DNA from: Pseudomonadales bacterium
GTDB lineage: Bacteria; Pseudomonadota; Gammaproteobacteria; Pseudomonadales; Azotimanducaceae
Length of the DNA: 54,140 nucleotides
Direction: 5' to 3'
Assembly: GCA_029251375.1 (NCBI GenBank)
Contig: JAQXDL010000013.1
Span: 1 to 54,140, forward strand
The position numbers and the translations under genes were made by a program. Positions 52,036-54,140 of this stretch are shown here, piece by piece (the stretch's first letter is position 1; every line of letters begins with the position of its first letter). The notes under the pieces are model-generated. The model was not told where the DNA came from. It made no database searches and saw nothing but the letters and a program-made list of their open reading frames with translations.

Positions 52036-53040
52036 ATGTCAGATATTCAAGACGAAGTAGACGATACATCTTCAGCGCCTGATTCAGGCGCTGCCGGCGA
52101 TCAATCGGTCGATGCTGAAAGCACTGTGCCGGAGACCGCTGAAAGTTCTGTGCAAGAGCAAGGGGCTACAGGCGAACAAGACGGCGAGTCGAAACCTGAG
52201 GAAGCTAAGCCTTTTGCGGTAGGTCAGCAAGGAGAGATGCCCTTTGCGGTTGTCGACGGCACACCGGTCACGCAATTGCCACTTGACCTCTATATCCCCC
52301 CCGATGCTTTGGAGGTAATACTAGAAGCATTTGAAGGGCCTTTGGACTTATTGCTGTATCTGATAAAGCGTCAAAACCTCGACATTTTAAATATCAAGGT
52401 TGCTGAAATCACGAAACAATATATGGACTACATTGAGTTCATGAAAGACATCCAGCTGGAGCTCGCAGCGGAATACCTTGTTATGGCTGCGGTGTTAGCT
52501 GAGATAAAATCCAGAATGCTTTTGCCGCGACAGGCTGAAGAAGGCGATGATGAGGATGACCCTAGGGCTGAATTGATTCGTCGTTTGCAGGAGTATGAGC
52601 GATTCAAGCAAGCCGCCATGGATATAGATGAGTTGAAACGAATGCATCGCGATTATTGGGTCGCTTCAGCGGATGCACCGGTAGTCGAAAAGGTTAGACC
52701 ACTGCCTGATGTTAATTTGCAAGAGATGCTGTTGGCATTAGCGAAGATACTTAAACGCGCGGATAGTTATACCAGCCATAGAATTGAGATGGAGCCACTT
52801 TCTACTCGTGAACGTATGTCAGCAATCCTTGATCAAGTTCAATCGGCGGGGGATCAATTTGTTCCTTTCGTTGCTTTATTTACGGTTGAAGAAGGACGCT
52901 CAGGAGTTGTTGTCACGTTCCTGGCGATGATGGAACTTATTAAAGAGTCCCTTTTAGATATCGTGCAAACAGAACCTTTTGCGCCGATACATGTAAAGAT
53001 TCGCGCGGGCGATGATGCAGCGACGGAGATAAGAACATAG
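52036..53040 (+). CDS. scpA: Segregation and condensation protein A
   Basis: Kleisin of 334 aa that bridges SMC heads and ScpB dimers in chromosome organisation. The first 75 residues are an acidic, disordered extension (Glu/Asp/Ser-rich). The conserved part begins EAFEGPLDLLLYLIKRQNLDILNIKVAEIT and continues ELAAEYLVMAAVLAEIKSRMLLPR; the C-terminal winged helix is seen in FVALFTVEEGRSGVVVTFLAMMELIKE. It starts 7 bp after trpS and precedes scpB by 130 bp. Confidence 0.95.
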   Translation: MSDIQDEVDDTSSAPDSGAAGDQSVDAESTVPETAESSVQEQGATGEQDGESKPEEAKPFAVGQQGEMPFAVVDGTPVTQLPLDLYIPPDALEVILEAFEGPLDLLLYLIKRQNLDILNIKVAEITKQYMDYIEFMKDIQLELAAEYLVMAAVLAEIKSRMLLPRQAEEGDDEDDPRAELIRRLQEYERFKQAAMDIDELKRMHRDYWVASADAPVVEKVRPLPDVNLQEMLLALAKILKRADSYTSHRIEMEPLSTRERMSAILDQVQSAGDQFVPFVALFTVEEGRSGVVVTFLAMMELIKESLLDIVQTEPFAPIHVKIRAGDDAATEIRT

Positions 53041-53170
53041 CGGTTCGAACCAACAGCGTCACGCGCTCGGCCGGAGTTTACGGTTTGCTAACCGAACGTT
53101 TAGTCAAATCACTGCGCGAATAATTACTTAAGATTTGAACGTAACTACTAAAAAGAGAATGTTGTAAAGC

Positions 53171-54140
<970 letters not shown>

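Noticed and set aside
53041-53052. tRNA T-arm-like GGTTCGAACC
   Set aside because: It follows directly on the scpA stop and no acceptor, D or anticodon arms can be drawn around it.

Overview
The window is a chromosomal segment of moderate GC that reads as a gammaproteobacterium. The evidence is the presence of RNase T, Hda, MnmC, YciH, monothiol Grx4 and an Rnf/Rsx cluster, and gene orders such as metG-rnf-nth, mrp-dcd, pyrC-rnt and trpS-scpA-scpB that are familiar from Pseudomonas-like genomes. A marine lineage outside the well-studied genera is plausible, but that is inference. No tRNA, rRNA, CRISPR array, prophage or insertion sequence was recognised.

Left part (1-11 kb), the most accessory-looking stretch. 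It has four paralogous proteins of about 140 aa (one cut by the window start) of an unrecognised, possibly STAS/SpoIIAA-like family. They flank a TetR-aldehyde dehydrogenase operon with a very clear operator/promoter and a frameshifted M19 dipeptidase. A sodium:solute symporter and a thiolase follow.

Middle-left (11-26 kb): a GH20 hexosaminidase; two tandem c-di-GMP genes (a membrane GGDEF protein and a 1400-aa PilZ-DUF1631-GGDEF-EAL protein); argD; an orphan hydantoinase B; grxD; rnt; pyrC; argG.

Centre (25.5-34 kb): a tightly packed metG-rnfA-rnfB-rnfD-rnfG-rnfE-nth operon on the minus strand, divergent from mrp-dcd on the plus strand. There is no rnfC. Instead RnfB carries, fused at its C-terminus, the tandem 4Fe-4S segment that normally ends RnfC, while the NADH/FMN-binding part of RnfC is absent. 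The divergent mrp gene has no ATG/GTG/TTG start upstream of its P-loop and appears to start at ATT.

Right part (34-54 kb): DUF3108 and DUF2066 exported proteins, a PerM-like membrane protein, hda, a Firmicutes-style MurG homologue, a GntR(YtrA-type)-ABC-lipoprotein operon, a SerA-type dehydrogenase, mnmC-sseA-yciH, a membrane-anchored cold-shock-domain protein, pdxJ with its upstream partners, yciB, yciO, trpS with a probable Fe-S motif, scpA and scpB. The window ends inside a poly-aspartate hexanucleotide repeat of scpB.

A recurring feature is short tandem repeats (11, 12, 14 or 16 bp units, each array with its own sequence) in intergenic and divergent promoter regions, plus the 6-bp coding repeat in scpB.
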